NCBI GenBank assembly: GCA_025526995.1 | Contig: JAHLKG010000018.1 | Span: 186,001 to 250,000 of the forward strand | Source of the DNA: Powellomyces hirtus | Taxonomy: Eukaryota; Chytridiomycota; Chytridiomycetes; Spizellomycetales; Powellomycetaceae | Reading direction: 5' to 3' | DNA length: 64,000 nucleotides | Part shown: one piece after another, positions 11,452 through 22,013 of the stretch | Position numbering within the stretch: the stretch's first letter is position 1 | How the letters are laid out: each line of letters opens with the position of its first letter | Notes under the pieces: model-generated | What the model saw: only the letters and a program-made list of their open reading frames with translations | Told to the model about the DNA's origin: nothing | Databases searched by the model: none | Program-made: the position numbers and the translations under genes

Positions 11452-12027
11452 TCAGTGTTTCTCGGCAAGTTTGTGCTGTATCTCGTGGATCTCGTCATCC
11501 AGCCTTTTAATCGCCATCGCAGTCGCGACTTTGTGCACCTTGAGTTCCTCAATCAGCAGGGAAAATTGATATCCTGGTACGATGAAGGTGAGCATCAGTC
11601 AGCGCGAACGGACGGGGTGGCAACCCGGTTCCATGACAGCCGAGCTTAACCCTGCATTTTGGACAAGAAAATAATTTTCTCATAGTCTCGCAAATCCTTT
11701 TCCGCCCACCCTTCCTCCATAATAATATTCCCCTTCCCTTGCCTCACCAGGATGCCTGTTCGCCCGTGTCCCACCCTGTTTTTACGTACCCGTCACAAGC
11801 GTAATCACTGATGCAAGGGCAATTCCAGTCGTGAACAGAGTCAGATAATTGGTCTGCTTCTTGACCGCATCCCAATAAACTTGCTGGCCGGCTTCGGGTT
11901 GAGGAGCTACTGGTGTGGGGACCGATTTTGGACGTAATTCTGACTGCAACGGCGCAGGTGAAGCGTGTACCCGCCGAGACGCAGCTCCGGCGACTTGGCG
12001 AAGAACTCTTGATATACGGAAGGACAT
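11452..12027 (-). CDS. Small predicted mitochondrial membrane protein with C-terminal coiled coil
   Basis: Three exons close exactly in phase: 11790-12027, 11651-11755 and 11452-11573, giving 154 residues. The N-terminus (MSFRISRVLRQVAGAASRR) is Arg/Ser/Ala-rich with no acids, a typical mitochondrial presequence. One hydrophobic segment (YLTLFTTGIALASVITLVTG) follows a charged YWDAVKKQTN. The C-terminal 70 residues form a charged helix with heptad character (KDLRDYEKIIFLSKMQ; AIKRLDDEIHEIQHKLAEK). An inner-membrane protein with a soluble coiled-coil tail is inferred. I do not recognise the family. The 5' flank carries a 32-bp tandem duplication. Confidence 0.7.
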
Positions 12028-12055
12028 TGGTGGATGTATGATAATGGATGTAGAT

Positions 12056-12118
12056 GAGTTTCCAATTTCCAGGTTGAACTGTGCGAGGAGTTTCCAATTC
12101 CAGGTTGAACTGTGCGAG
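12056..12118. repeat. Tandem duplication of a 31/32-bp unit
   Basis: The unit gagtttccaat(t)tccaggttgaactgtgcgag occurs twice head to tail (12056-12087 and 12088-12118). The copies differ by a single inserted T. The repeat sits 28 bp upstream of the start codon of the small mitochondrial-type gene, so it lies in that gene's leader or core promoter. Confidence 0.9.
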
Positions 12119-12627
12119 GATTGGACAATGGTGAGTCAAGGACTGAGTCATCCGAGAGTCATGTTTACTAAGCAGAGCAATCGAAACTCCGCTGGCCTAC
12201 TATTGACGTCAAAGATAAACCTAAGCAAACCGATTTTATCTCCACTTTTCTCAATTGTACCATGACCAACAGTGGAAGATACTCTCGGTTTCCGGGACAA
12301 ACTCAGTTATCTTGATATACGTGGCGCCGGCCCCCCAAAAATAACAAAGCATCGTAAAGCGCACCCTACTCTGGGTCTAATTCGCGTTGCGTGGCGCCGT
12401 GGTATCACCCGAGAACCACCACACATTGGCCTTGTTGTATTTTGGGGTAAAGACGCAAAAATTTTAGCTGGAATTCATAAAGAAACGAGGCTTTTCGTGA
12501 CTCATGTCTCGGTCTGCCCGATAAGCGATCGTGGGTGATTGTGCTCATCTGCCACGTTTTGACCATGACGGTATAAAGTCGCAAATGAGTATAATTCTGC
12601 CAGTCTCGACCACAGCTACATCGCACC
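12119..12627. promoter_or_regulatory. Divergent upstream region
   Basis: Together with the tandem duplication just to its left, this forms the 600-bp spacer between two divergent starts (12027 minus and 12628 plus). It must contain both promoters. There is no coding signal and no recognisable motif. Confidence 0.4.
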
Positions 12628-13714
12628 ATGACCGGTGCAACGCCAATAGCTACCTTCTCGGCTGCGGCGAATGTGCTTCTGTTTGGATACACCATGTTCA
12701 ATGCCGGGAGGTGTGTGCCGTTTTCTGAGGATCCTCAGGTCTTGCCCAGTACCCAACGTGCTCTGTTCCAAGGTTGGGCAGATCGAGTGCGAGACTATTA
12801 TCGGTCATCTTCCTTGGAGCTTTCGCGTGTATAGGAAATTTCTTTGGCTTGCTGTGGTTGATGAATTTGGGTTCGAATCCGTACAATCTCGTCAATGCAT
12901 TCGAGAGCGTTTGGTAAGCTCACGTCTAATATGACGGTAGTATCTGCGAGCAATGGTCCTAGCGGATTTGTTTTTGATTTTCTTTGCGTCAGCTGGTTCA
13001 CGATGATTCAAGTCGCCACATACCTGTACATAGAGCGAATCATCATCTTCTCCTCGCCGCGGAAGATGAACTGGCTATGGGGAATTCAAGCCATCATCTT
13101 CGCAGCCGTTGGAATAGAAGCAGTTCTCTACCAGGTATAAACTTATGAGTACTTGGGACGGACTGTTCCAGCTTTACTAATGTTGTTGCGATTTCCAGTA
13201 CGAATTACTAGTCAAGAAAGAATTCAGAATATTCCCGAAAACATCCATCGTCACCACCACCATCACCGCGGTATCCGAGATTGTTCTCTACTATCTCCTC
13301 GCCAAGCTCGTCATGCAACGGTTCATGGAAGGCAGCACCTCACACCGCGTTCTAAGGCGACAACTACTACTATCCATGAGCACAGTGGTGGCACTCGACG
13401 TTACGATCTGGGCGCTGGGAATTGCCGACAAACTAGAGGCGTCCTTGTTCTTCAAGCCAATAGCTTATCAGTACCGAATAGGCACGGCCATGAATTTTTA
13501 CGGCTCTGTCTTTGATTTGCTGAACTACTCGCGCAATGCCAAAGCTCCCATCAGCACTCGCGGCCCGCATTCGGCTGGGAACGAAGGATCTCCGCGTAAC
13601 CAATCTGGACAGCGGCAGACTAAGTTGGAAATGACTGTAAATCGCATGGATGAGAAACATGCGTCCGCCGATTTCCCCGTAACATCGAAGTCTGTGACGC
13701 AGGAAGTAGCGTGA
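12628..13714 (+). CDS. Seven-helix integral membrane protein, unknown family
   Basis: Four exons close exactly in phase: 12628-12710, 12782-12913, 12993-13134 and 13199-13714, giving 290 residues. Seven hydrophobic helices can be read in order: around TFSAAANVLLFGYTMF; LLSVIFLGAFACIGNFFGLL; MIQVATYLYI; WGIQAIIFAAVGIEAVLY; IVTTTITAVSEIVLYYLLAKL; LLLSMSTVVALDVTIWALGI; and IGTAMNFYGSVFDLL. A hydrophilic Ser/Asn/Lys-rich tail of about 55 residues follows. There is no obvious signal peptide. The topology would fit a receptor-like or uncharacterised 7-TM protein. No diagnostic GPCR or rhodopsin motif was identified, so no function is assigned. Confidence 0.7.
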
Positions 13715-14299
13715 TTCGTTTATGGGTGACTTTTATATCAAAATATGCTATTAATCATGTCGTCAGTGATGGAGGTCGACGTCGTAATAGCGGGACTCAT
13801 GGCCAGCTCCGGCATTGATGCTGGCATGGCATGGTTCTTTCCGATATCGCGCTCGATTCTGAGGCTGCCTCCGTGTGGGTCGCGGCTGTGCTGCAGTACG
13901 GAAAAAAACCTTGGAAATTTGCGATTCGGAGTATCATAAATCAACCGGGATTTGCGACGGTCAGCGCCAAAAGACCGCTCCGTGCGACACGCGATCTTCC
14001 ATACTTTGAATATAAGACAGCTTTCTAGTACTCTTGGCATCTTCGTGTCGAACGTTTTGCAGAGAGTTGTGGAATGAATCGCAGGTGTCAAGGTGGGCAA
14101 GGTGAGGACGGAGCTGTCGTTCTCGCCTTGGTATTGTGGAACTGGGCGTGGTAGAAGGAAAGATGAGAGGGAGACTGAACTTTATTCCAGGACGCTCATT
14201 GTATTTATCTGTAATGTAATATTATCTATGACGCCACACTTCTACCCCGTTGAGGCTGAGGCATGAATATCTCATGTTTGATACGATGGTTGAGAGTGG
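13715..14299. other. Convergent 3' spacer
   Basis: This lies between the stop of the 7-TM gene and the stop of the minus-strand secreted protein. A minus-strand open frame of about 120 codons (13738-14100) exists, but it has no ATG near its start and no family signal. Nothing further is supported. Confidence 0.4.
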
Positions 14300-15017
14300 T
14301 TACGCATAGTGGACGAGGGCAGTACCCGCCGCGACGAAAACAGCCGCTCCAATCGAGGCTACCTTGGCCATGGCCGCCGACTTTTCGGTCACGGCAGAGG
14401 GCGCGGGGGCGCCTGCAGGGATGGCACTGACGCTGGGCGGCGGACGCGCGACTGGAGGCAGGGTCGATGAAGCGGTCGATGGTGCGACCGTTGGGGTGGC
14501 GCCAGCGACGGCACTGCGGGTTGGTGCACTTTTAGAGCTCGGTTCCCATCGCTGAGCAAAACAAGAAAAGGTTCAGTAAGCACGAAATGGTCAGAAAAAA
14601 TAGGTCGGATGCGCAACTCACCTTGGTGCCAATCGTAAGGTACAAATCCAGTAAACCGGCGGCACGCAAATAGTCCTTGTTTGCGCAAGCCGACGCCAAC
14701 GTAGCAATGTCGGCGAGGTCGTCGGCCGTCGGCATCTGACCAGTCTCCGTCGGACATTTTGTCAGCGTCTCAAAGGCTGGGCTTGAGACGATGGGACACG
14801 AACATTCTGCCATCTCGACAAACCAGGCATCAGCTTCCGCTTGGTTTGCGACGACGCCGACGTTCAGTGCGGCTGCGAGGGTGGCTGAAACACATGTCTT
14901 TAAGCCCGCACTGGTGATGCCAGCGGCCGTTGAGCACTCGGCGGAGGTGGATTGGGCAGCGGTGCAAGCCGCGGAGCCGATGGTTGCGAGGATGGAGAGG
15001 CGGGTGATGTTGACCAT
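14300..15017 (-). CDS. Secreted Cys/Ala-rich protein, probably GPI-anchored
   Basis: Two exons close in phase (14622-15017 and 14300-14551), giving 215 residues. The N-terminal signal peptide (MVNITRLSILATIGSAACTA) precedes a domain of about 115 residues with six cysteines spaced AEC, TC, ECSC, KC and AC. A Pro/Ser/Thr/Ala-rich stretch of about 60 residues then resembles an O-glycosylated wall-spanning stalk. The extreme C-terminus is hydrophobic (VASIGAAVFVAAGTALVHYA), as expected for a GPI-attachment signal. It has fewer cysteines than a CFEM domain (eight) and was not assigned to any family. A role at the cell wall or surface is inferred. A 127-bp tandem repeat lies about 160 bp upstream of the start codon. 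Confidence 0.7.
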
Positions 15018-15180
15018 GGCGTAAGAATGTGTGTTGCAGCGACCGGGGGAAGGTCAGGGCCGCCCTCTTTTCTGGTATGCTTTATATGCTCGACCATCCC
15101 AACGATGCTAAGAAATCAGCCGCCATCGTGCCAGCTCATAGGAAAAAAGATGAAAAGCAGCCGTTATTTGCAGTCGTTGC

Positions 15181-15456
15181 GTTGGTGAAAATCAGCCGTT
15201 ATTTGCGGTCGTTGGAGAATTTTTGCTACAAAAAGCTGCCCGCCCCCCTCTAGATATACCACCGTACGAACGCCTGCTTGATCGATGCGGGGGAGGGGAC
15301 TGTAGGTGTTGGTGACAATCAGCCGTTATTTGCGGTCGTTGGTGAATTTTTGCTACAAAAAGCTGCCCGCCCCCCTCTAGATATACCACCGTACGAACGC
15401 CTGCTTGTGCGATGCGGGGGAGGAGGGGGGGGGGGGGCCGCCATTGACTGTAGGTC
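15181..15456. repeat. Two-copy tandem repeat, 127-bp period, with G-run
   Basis: Unit 1 begins at 15181 and unit 2 at 15308, each with gttggtga(a/c)aatcagcc. They are nearly identical through the tagatataccaccgtacg segment. The second copy has an expanded poly-G run (near 15420-15437) before the shared ending gactgtaggt. A shorter partial copy of the first part (agccgttatttgc) sits at 15157-15180. The repeat is in the upstream region of the secreted Cys/Ala-rich protein. Confidence 0.92.
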
Positions 15457-16545
15457 TCCCACGAAAGTGATATTTTGTCTGGCTGCTATCGATACAGTGT
15501 TCGCGACGCCAAACAGAAAGCCATTACGCACAAGCCGCTCACCGAAGCTTCTAAAGACAATTTTGCGCGCTCACTGCTCCAAGAAGACTTTGGGCGCCCA
15601 TCCCAACCGCATCGCCAGCACACAAAGTCGTCAGACTGCGTGTCTGTGCATTGTCGGAACTGCACTTGAGAAGAGTGCTCAGCCTACTCGGACATACCAA
15701 GGATCCTGCACACAAGCTTGCGAGGACTAAACTCCGTGTCGACCATGAACACAAGCGTTTTTCCCTTGTTGCGGGGTACACAAATAACACAAGGCGAGAG
15801 CTGAAGGCTTTCATAAGAGCGGTTCGCTTGAAATGTTTCGGCTACTGGGGCCTCCTTGCCGCCGGCGCCGCCTTGTCTTTACAACATCCTTCTCGTTCAT
15901 GATGCTAGGCTTCGAGAGCTGGACGCCGACACAAAATTGGCTCATTACGGTATCAGATAGGAGTGAGCGACGACCGACGTGAGCCCCCTGATCCCCCTCA
16001 GAACTGTCAATCCAATGGCTTTGGGTCTGTTTCCCACACCTTCCCCATCGCTCCGGCGCGTTCCCGTAAAGCGGTCTTGCCGAGACGGTCCTTCTGATTG
16101 GACACCTTTAATGCGTTTTTCAAGCTGGGTCTACAGTATGGGCAAAACCAGGAAGGACGCCGCGCAGGATACCATGCAGCCACCCTGCAAAGCACTACAA
16201 TCCGTCACGGCTGCTGGGACACCCACACCGGCGCTGACTGTACCTTGTCAGGAATTGACTTTGACGTAGAGTGGAGAACAGCCTCTGAACCTTACACCTA
16301 CCCGCTACAGCCCCCAGCAGTGGCGCAACGGGTGACCCAGACGGTGTTGCAAGCAGTTTGGCACGAATCTGGGCCAATTTCAATGTCCTCTTCCAACGTA
16401 GAAGGCAGGGAACAGTCTGCAGTTGACCAGAACTTCTCGAAAATGCTGCTATTTGCAAAAACCGTATGAGCACAAATACTACACACTACCTATGTATCAG
16501 AATGTACCTCATCCATAACCTCAAAGTTCTACGCCATGCTTTTAG
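15457..16545. other. Intergenic stretch with no confident gene
   Basis: The longest open frame is plus strand 16098-16469 (about 123 codons; contains FNAFFKLGLQYGQNQEG). It begins with TTG, shows no family signal, and its upstream frame is closed. The adjacent frames are no better. It could be a terminal exon of an unrecognised gene, but the support is too weak to call one. Confidence 0.35.
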
Positions 16546-19500
16546 CTATGTACAAATGGGTGGCTCAAAGGGTGACGAAGTCATTGTTCCAAACTTGATT
16601 CCAACAGGTATTCCGAAATTGCTGCACGGAGGATCCGTTCGCTGACACCCGGGGACAGTGTCAAATTCAGTGCCAGTACAAGCGGGCGATTCCGCAAACT
16701 CGTGGATTCGGGCCCCACTGCGCGGGACTATAATTCTTGCAGTCATGGGGCCAACGACAGTGAGAAAGTCTGATATTTTTCCGTCAGCCTGTGTCCAATA
16801 TGGCCATAGACGGTTGGTGTCGCCTTTGAATTGTGATGTCACCCATTCGAACAATCCACTCCAAGTATGTGTGTCAAGTGAAGAGCGTTGAGAGTCTCTC
16901 TCGGGCGGTAAGCAGATCTGGGAATGTGTGGTTTGGCTATCCGCTTGCAAACTGGTCCTACTGCAATGCAAAATATATCAGGATCAGTATGCCGCCAAAG
17001 GCGCCCAAGAAGCATCTCCGGGACCTACATTGTGTTCTCTTGTTTCTCACGAGCAGCTTCGAAATCTTCCCAGGACATATCATATCTGAGATCCGATGCC
17101 CACGTCCCAGCAAAGAAACCAGGTATCGGATATGTCGCGCAATCGACTTCTACTCCGGTGTTTGCGACTGTGCCTGCATGATGCAAGCACAGTTTGCCAT
17201 ATAAAAGCCGCATCGCGACGAACTCTTGGGATTTCTGCTTTCTATTGCCAGAGGATAGCGAATCATCGCTGTTGACATTCAAAACAACGAAGCGCTCTTG
17301 CTCGTACTCGAAGAGGCAACCCAGAACTGAATCGCGAGAGCTACTCTGACGACGTGACTCTTGCAAACATTTGAGCATTTTCGGTCCATCAGTCGACGCT
17401 CGCCAGAAGATTTGCAAGTTGCCGTCCGTGATGTATGTGTGCTGATACCCTCGCAAGACATTGTCCGAACTCCCTGCAAAGCCCAGAGGCCCTTGCAAAA
17501 CGATGATGTCGTGTCTTACTAACATCCGCACTGTCTGCCCATCAAAGAACTCGCCTAGGCCGAAGGCATCGATTGTTTCAATGTTGTAAGTAACTAGGCT
17601 CAGAGATCGAGCTTCACCCCAGACAAGGAAGGAGTTAGTATGCAGGTGATCTCAAGGAGGTGATCCTGCTCGTACCTGCTTCTACAAATTGGATATCATA
17701 CGAGACAGGTAGGTGTTGGGTCTCCAGAGACGCACACTGGTGGTGCCTCACGTGCAGTTTATCAGCCATGAGGATCTCCGAGTGGCTTCTGAACCATTCG
17801 GCATGAACGGCAAGATGATCGCAATGTGAAGTCGCGGACGAATTCTGCGTCGGCAACATCAAACACATTCTCTCTGAGGTAAGTTGCTCAGAGTGGGTGG
17901 CTGAATTCCAACTTTCCTTAGGCTGGAAAGGCAGCCATATATGAGGTCCGTGAGAAGTCTGCGGTGTTAATGCAGGAGGGTAGAAATTTCTGTAGACGCG
18001 ATTTCATTCTTTGGTAATCCCCTTCTGTCTGAAGCTTGAGCTGTTAGAACCGTACCTCCATAGAGCTGTACGGTGCAATGCATCCTCCAGACTGGAAGTG
18101 CTGTGCACTGTTCCCGGAAGTCCAGTTACGACAAGATGGAACCCCAGCGTCATTCTAAAGTGCTCCATCAAGGTCACAAGGAGACTGGCCTCCTCAATAT
18201 CTCCCTCTGCAAAGTTTACATTGATAACTATCAGCTGCGCAAAGGAGCAGTCAGCAGTGTCCTCTTGCCTCCCTTCAGCACCAAAGTCACTGACCTTTTG
18301 GCCATTGTGTTTCGACGTCATGAGAGCCACATTTGGCATGCGCCATCCTCCCATTAGCGCATCATTTATCCATTTCACATCACGAATTCGATGGCCGAGG
18401 CAAGAATCAACATCCATCACATCCTTCCGATAGATGAAGCGCTCGCCCTGTAAGGCCAAACCGAATCTGTCACTGCAAGAGTCGGTTAAAACGAAAGCAT
18501 TGCGGATAGACGCTGGAAGAGCCAGGTCCGCAAATTCCAAGTCTCGCGCGGATTGTAATGAAATGACAATGGACGTTGAGATCAGATAAGCAAGAGTCTG
18601 CATGTTGTATGGCGCATTGAGGGGCTGTGCTTTCAGGTCATACGAGAGGACTGTTCGATAATGTGAGTGGACGATCTGATCAGAGAGTAACGGTGTGGCT
18701 TACTGTGATGGCGCAAAGGGATTTCACCAACGGGAGTATGAAGCATGGGAATCCCTTGCCAAATGTTAGCATAGTTGTCACATGGTGGGTTGACGACCGG
18801 AAGGGCATGTTGCAGCTCAGGCGTCCTCGAACAACCAATAGAGGTGCTAAAGTTGAAGGGACCATCTTGTGTATCTCGTCAGAGTTCGTTTCCAAGTTAA
18901 GAATGGCCATCAATTAGTAGTTACCTTGCAACGATAGCGAAGACTCCAAATGATACATCCCGATCAATTGTCGACCCTCTAGTGGTATTGATATACGGGC
19001 CGGCTTCCCTTTCTGCAGAGATAGGGTTGCCAAGAGCACGGACAAGGGACTTCTCGATCCCGCGAATTGTATGTGCGCATGTGGCAGCAGATTTGATGGA
19101 CTTTTGAACGGGATCACGGTGACTTTAACTTCACGATCCCGAGGTATCGTGTCGCCCGCGTAAAGATCACCCTCGATTTCGAGTGTATCCCCTTCTGAGC
19201 AAGATTCAAAAATACTGCCTGTAACTGTTTTCCTTCCTTTTTTCAAGCGGTGTTGCATCGGTGACGTTTCCATCCTCGAGTCCTCCAGCAGGGATTGCAT
19301 TGCCCGACCCATACCAGACAACACCGTATTCCGACAAAAGAAAGGTTGATTATCCTTGAACTCATCGTAGATACTTTTGTAGCTTAGGTCTTTGTTGCTC
19401 CTGCAGGCTGAACATATCCGCGCAATATCTTCAAAAACCTCGTCGCCTACGCCTGATAGCTCATTGGATAATCCCATCTTGGGCGAGACACTTGCAATTC

Positions 19501-20683
19501 TCAGACCAACTGACGCAAGGTGGAAAATGTCGGAGACAGCAGGTCCTTCCAACTCAGCAAATGATGTCTTGATTAGGGTAGGGGACCGAACCTGCCCTTG
19601 ATTTGACCACTCAGAACATGGCATGTTCGCAAAATCAACGTTCAAAAACTTTGGGTAGTCAATGAGATTTGTGGCGAGCAGGTCGTTGAAAGACGGCCAG
19701 CCTGATGAATCTTTCTGTTCTGTAACTTTCGGAGTTGCAAGATTAATCATGCGCGGTAAAAGGTGCAATCTCACTATCCACCTACTGTCGATCAGTTGCT
19801 CAAACACAGCTTTATAGTGAGACGGTTCGATAGCCTGTAGGTGGTTTTGACACGTTTGATCTCGCTCCACCATGGCCGAAGCGGACTGTTTGGAAAACGG
19901 AGCTGTAGGCGGGACACAGGTGCGGGAGTCGTCGCCCACCATGATTGCCACCCGTTCATTATGCCATACATTCCACTCATCGATGGCGTCGAGGTCTGTA
20001 AACTGACCATACTGCTGGAGAGCTCGAGAAAGAGAAACTGCCGTGCATGCATTGAGAGGAGCGGGGGAGAATATCACAAGACGGGTCGCGATCTCGGGAT
20101 GCTTCTTTGAAATTGAGTATACGCGCATAGAGCTCGCCGGCATACAGCTGAAATTAACCATTTTTACCTTGGGTCTCGCAGCCCAGTCTGCAATTAGCGT
20201 CAGCGCGCTGTCCGGGCACATGACATCGCATGCCTTGCTTCGTTGGGTTTCTTCATCAAAGACGGTGATATGAGGTAAAAGGACACTGTCCGTGATGCCA
20301 TTATTGGTACATGATGGTACGGCTAAAGTCAACAGACGACGGCCTCCGGGGTTTCCGCCATTGCAAGCGCCAAACTCTAGTCCAATAGTAAAATCAGTCT
20401 CGGAAAGCTCTGTAAGCGGCAGCGTTTTGTTCGGCCCGGCGCCTCTGACATCGTCCAGTAATTGTTGGTAGATTCCACGGGCCCCAGTCAATTTTGAGCG
20501 CAACTCTTTCAGGGTATCGTCGCGGACACCCGAAGCTTCCAATAAGCTGACTTGTTTTTTAAGTTGGGTTATGGATGACCACTTCGCGGCGAATGACAAG
20601 GCGTCAAGGTCCACGACTAGGTCCGCGTTGACGATGGAGAGCGACCAGATACATATGAGGCATACAAGGTAAGGAGGGCGCAT
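16546..20683 (-). CDS. Large secreted protein (1275 aa), unknown family
   Basis: Six exons close exactly in phase: 18925-20683, 18704-18865, 18056-18650, 17676-17989, 17029-17611 and 16546-16960. ATG 20683 gives a clean signal peptide (MRPPYLVCLICIWSLSIVNA); the open frame extends upstream to 20794 but would bury it. There is no later membrane span, so secretion or a lumenal location is expected. The N-terminal third has a short helical part (LKKQVSLLEASGVRDDTLKE), then a Cys-containing globular region. The sequence keeps a mixed alpha/beta character with many scattered cysteines and N-glycosylation sequons throughout. One late segment (LVTYNIETIDAFG) loosely recalls the first strand of endonuclease/exonuclease/phosphatase folds, but the catalytic motifs were not found. 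An internal hydrophobic stretch (LAYLISTSIVISL, near 18590) could be misread as the signal peptide of a separate gene. Function unknown. Confidence 0.68.
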
Positions 20684-20870
20684 TCCTTTCAACCACGCAT
20701 GAAGAAATACACTATTTTGACAGGTAAACAGCTCGAGATGACAACTTGACTTGGGAGAAACAGGAGGACTTTGTGTCCCCCTGCGCATACACACTAGTTC
20801 CTTCCGCGCGCGTGTTTAACGCGAGACGCGAATTGTCACAACGCGTGTGGATTTCAGATGGTTTCAGTGT

Positions 20871-21291
20871 TTAGAATATCAGCGGCCTCGCTGAGTCTTT
20901 GCGGAGTAGAAATGAGGAGAGTAGAATAGCTCCAGAGATATTGATGTCAGGTCCCAGGATACTACCGCCGTGGTCCGCCATGTGCAAGTCAGGCGTGGTG
21001 ATAATCACCTTGCCCAGGCCATCGCCTTGGATGGTGTAGGGCTGAATGGGGCTGCGTCAAAAGCCATGAGAAAGAGGTGGCCGGAGTAAAAGGAACAGGA
21101 TGCACTGAAATTGCAAATCTTATGGCGGGAACGACTACGTACGTTTATTGACATTCAACGCAACACTGTTGATTTCCGAAACTATCTCCTATCAGAAGTT
21201 AATGTGCTAGTTACTTTGCTACCTGGTCAGGGATCGAACTGATCTGCAATGTCGCCGTGTGGAGATGGACTTTTGGATGGAGCGTCTGCAT
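20871..21291 (-). CDS. Small conserved-looking protein, unknown
   Basis: Three exons close in phase (21223-21291, 21139-21188, 20871-21051), giving 99 residues. The last exon carries a well-formed segment: PYTIQGDGLGKVIITTPDL followed by HGGSILGPDINISGAILL. There is no signal peptide or clear membrane helix. The start codon is the least certain part; an upstream exon could add residues. I do not recognise the family. The gene was too fragmented by introns to stand out as an open frame. Confidence 0.45.
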
Positions 21292-21510
21292 CAGGGCTTT
21301 CCTTTTGATGCATAAACATTCAGCAGCCCGTATTTCAATGTAGAAATTTTACAAGGTCAAAACGGATACGCGTCAGGCAAGGCAAGGCCCAAACGGGCAT
21401 TTTGACATTCGCAGGTAATGACCAGAATCGTTTAAATAAACCGGCGAGCGCACTCCTTGGTTCCTCTGAGACATAACACATCCGTTTATACGCAGATAGG
21501 GACGCACAAG

Positions 21511-21681
21511 ATGGACGCCGAAACTTTCAACAAATACTTTCCAATGTTATTGCTCGGCGGTCTGTTCGTCGGAGTCGTCGGAGCGCGCATTCTCCAGAAA
21601 CTGGGCCTTTTCTCAGGTTTTCAGAGGGGCAATGTTATTCCACCGCCGCCGGGAGTCACGGTACGGCCCAAGAAAGGATGA
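21511..21681 (+). CDS. Single-pass membrane microprotein (56 aa)
   Basis: A short intronless frame from ATG 21511. A charged N-terminus (MDAETFNKYFP) is followed by one membrane helix (MLLLGGLFVGVVGARIL) and a basic Pro/Gly tail ending RPKKG. The frame is open upstream to 21457, but without an ATG in a better context. Size and topology resemble small mitochondrial inner-membrane or ER accessory proteins. The exact family is not recognised. Confidence 0.5.
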   Translation: MDAETFNKYFPMLLLGGLFVGVVGARILQKLGLFSGFQRGNVIPPPPGVTVRPKKG

Positions 21682-22013
21682 GGGAAGCGGGAAGGCAATC
21701 ACAGGATCTTGGGCGCTCTGTACAAGTTGTCTTCCGGATCCCGGAGGTTTGCAATAAACGTTAGCAACGGGTAGTGGGCCAGAGTAGTCCTACCCGACCA
21801 TCTGTGCCGAACGTCCTCAGCTATAGTTTGAGCAGGTCTTTCTTGCTGCGTACCGCCAACCTGTACTATGCTGCATCATGACGGATTCCTAACAGATCCA
21901 AAGTATATAATCAATTGTGCATAAGGGAGATACAAGGGTGGAACGCAAGAGGGCGGAAGTTTGCGATGTACAAGGGAGGTGAACAGTGTTCAAGAAGTAT
22001 GAGAGGATATGAT
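21682..22013. other. Convergent 3' spacer
   Basis: This lies between the microprotein stop and the lysyl-tRNA synthetase stop, presumably carrying both 3' UTRs. No gene was seen. Confidence 0.45.

Noticed and set aside
13738..14100. 120-codon minus-strand frame in the convergent spacer
   Set aside because: Starts with TTG, has no family signal, and lies across 3' UTR sequence.
16098..16469. 123-codon plus-strand frame
   Set aside because: TTG start, closed upstream frame and no recognisable domain; reported only inside the spacer entry.
18004..18603. Separate secreted protein starting MQTLAYLIST
   Set aside because: The frame continues upstream through an in-phase exon starting at 18650, joining to the gene that begins at 20683; the hydrophobic stretch is internal.
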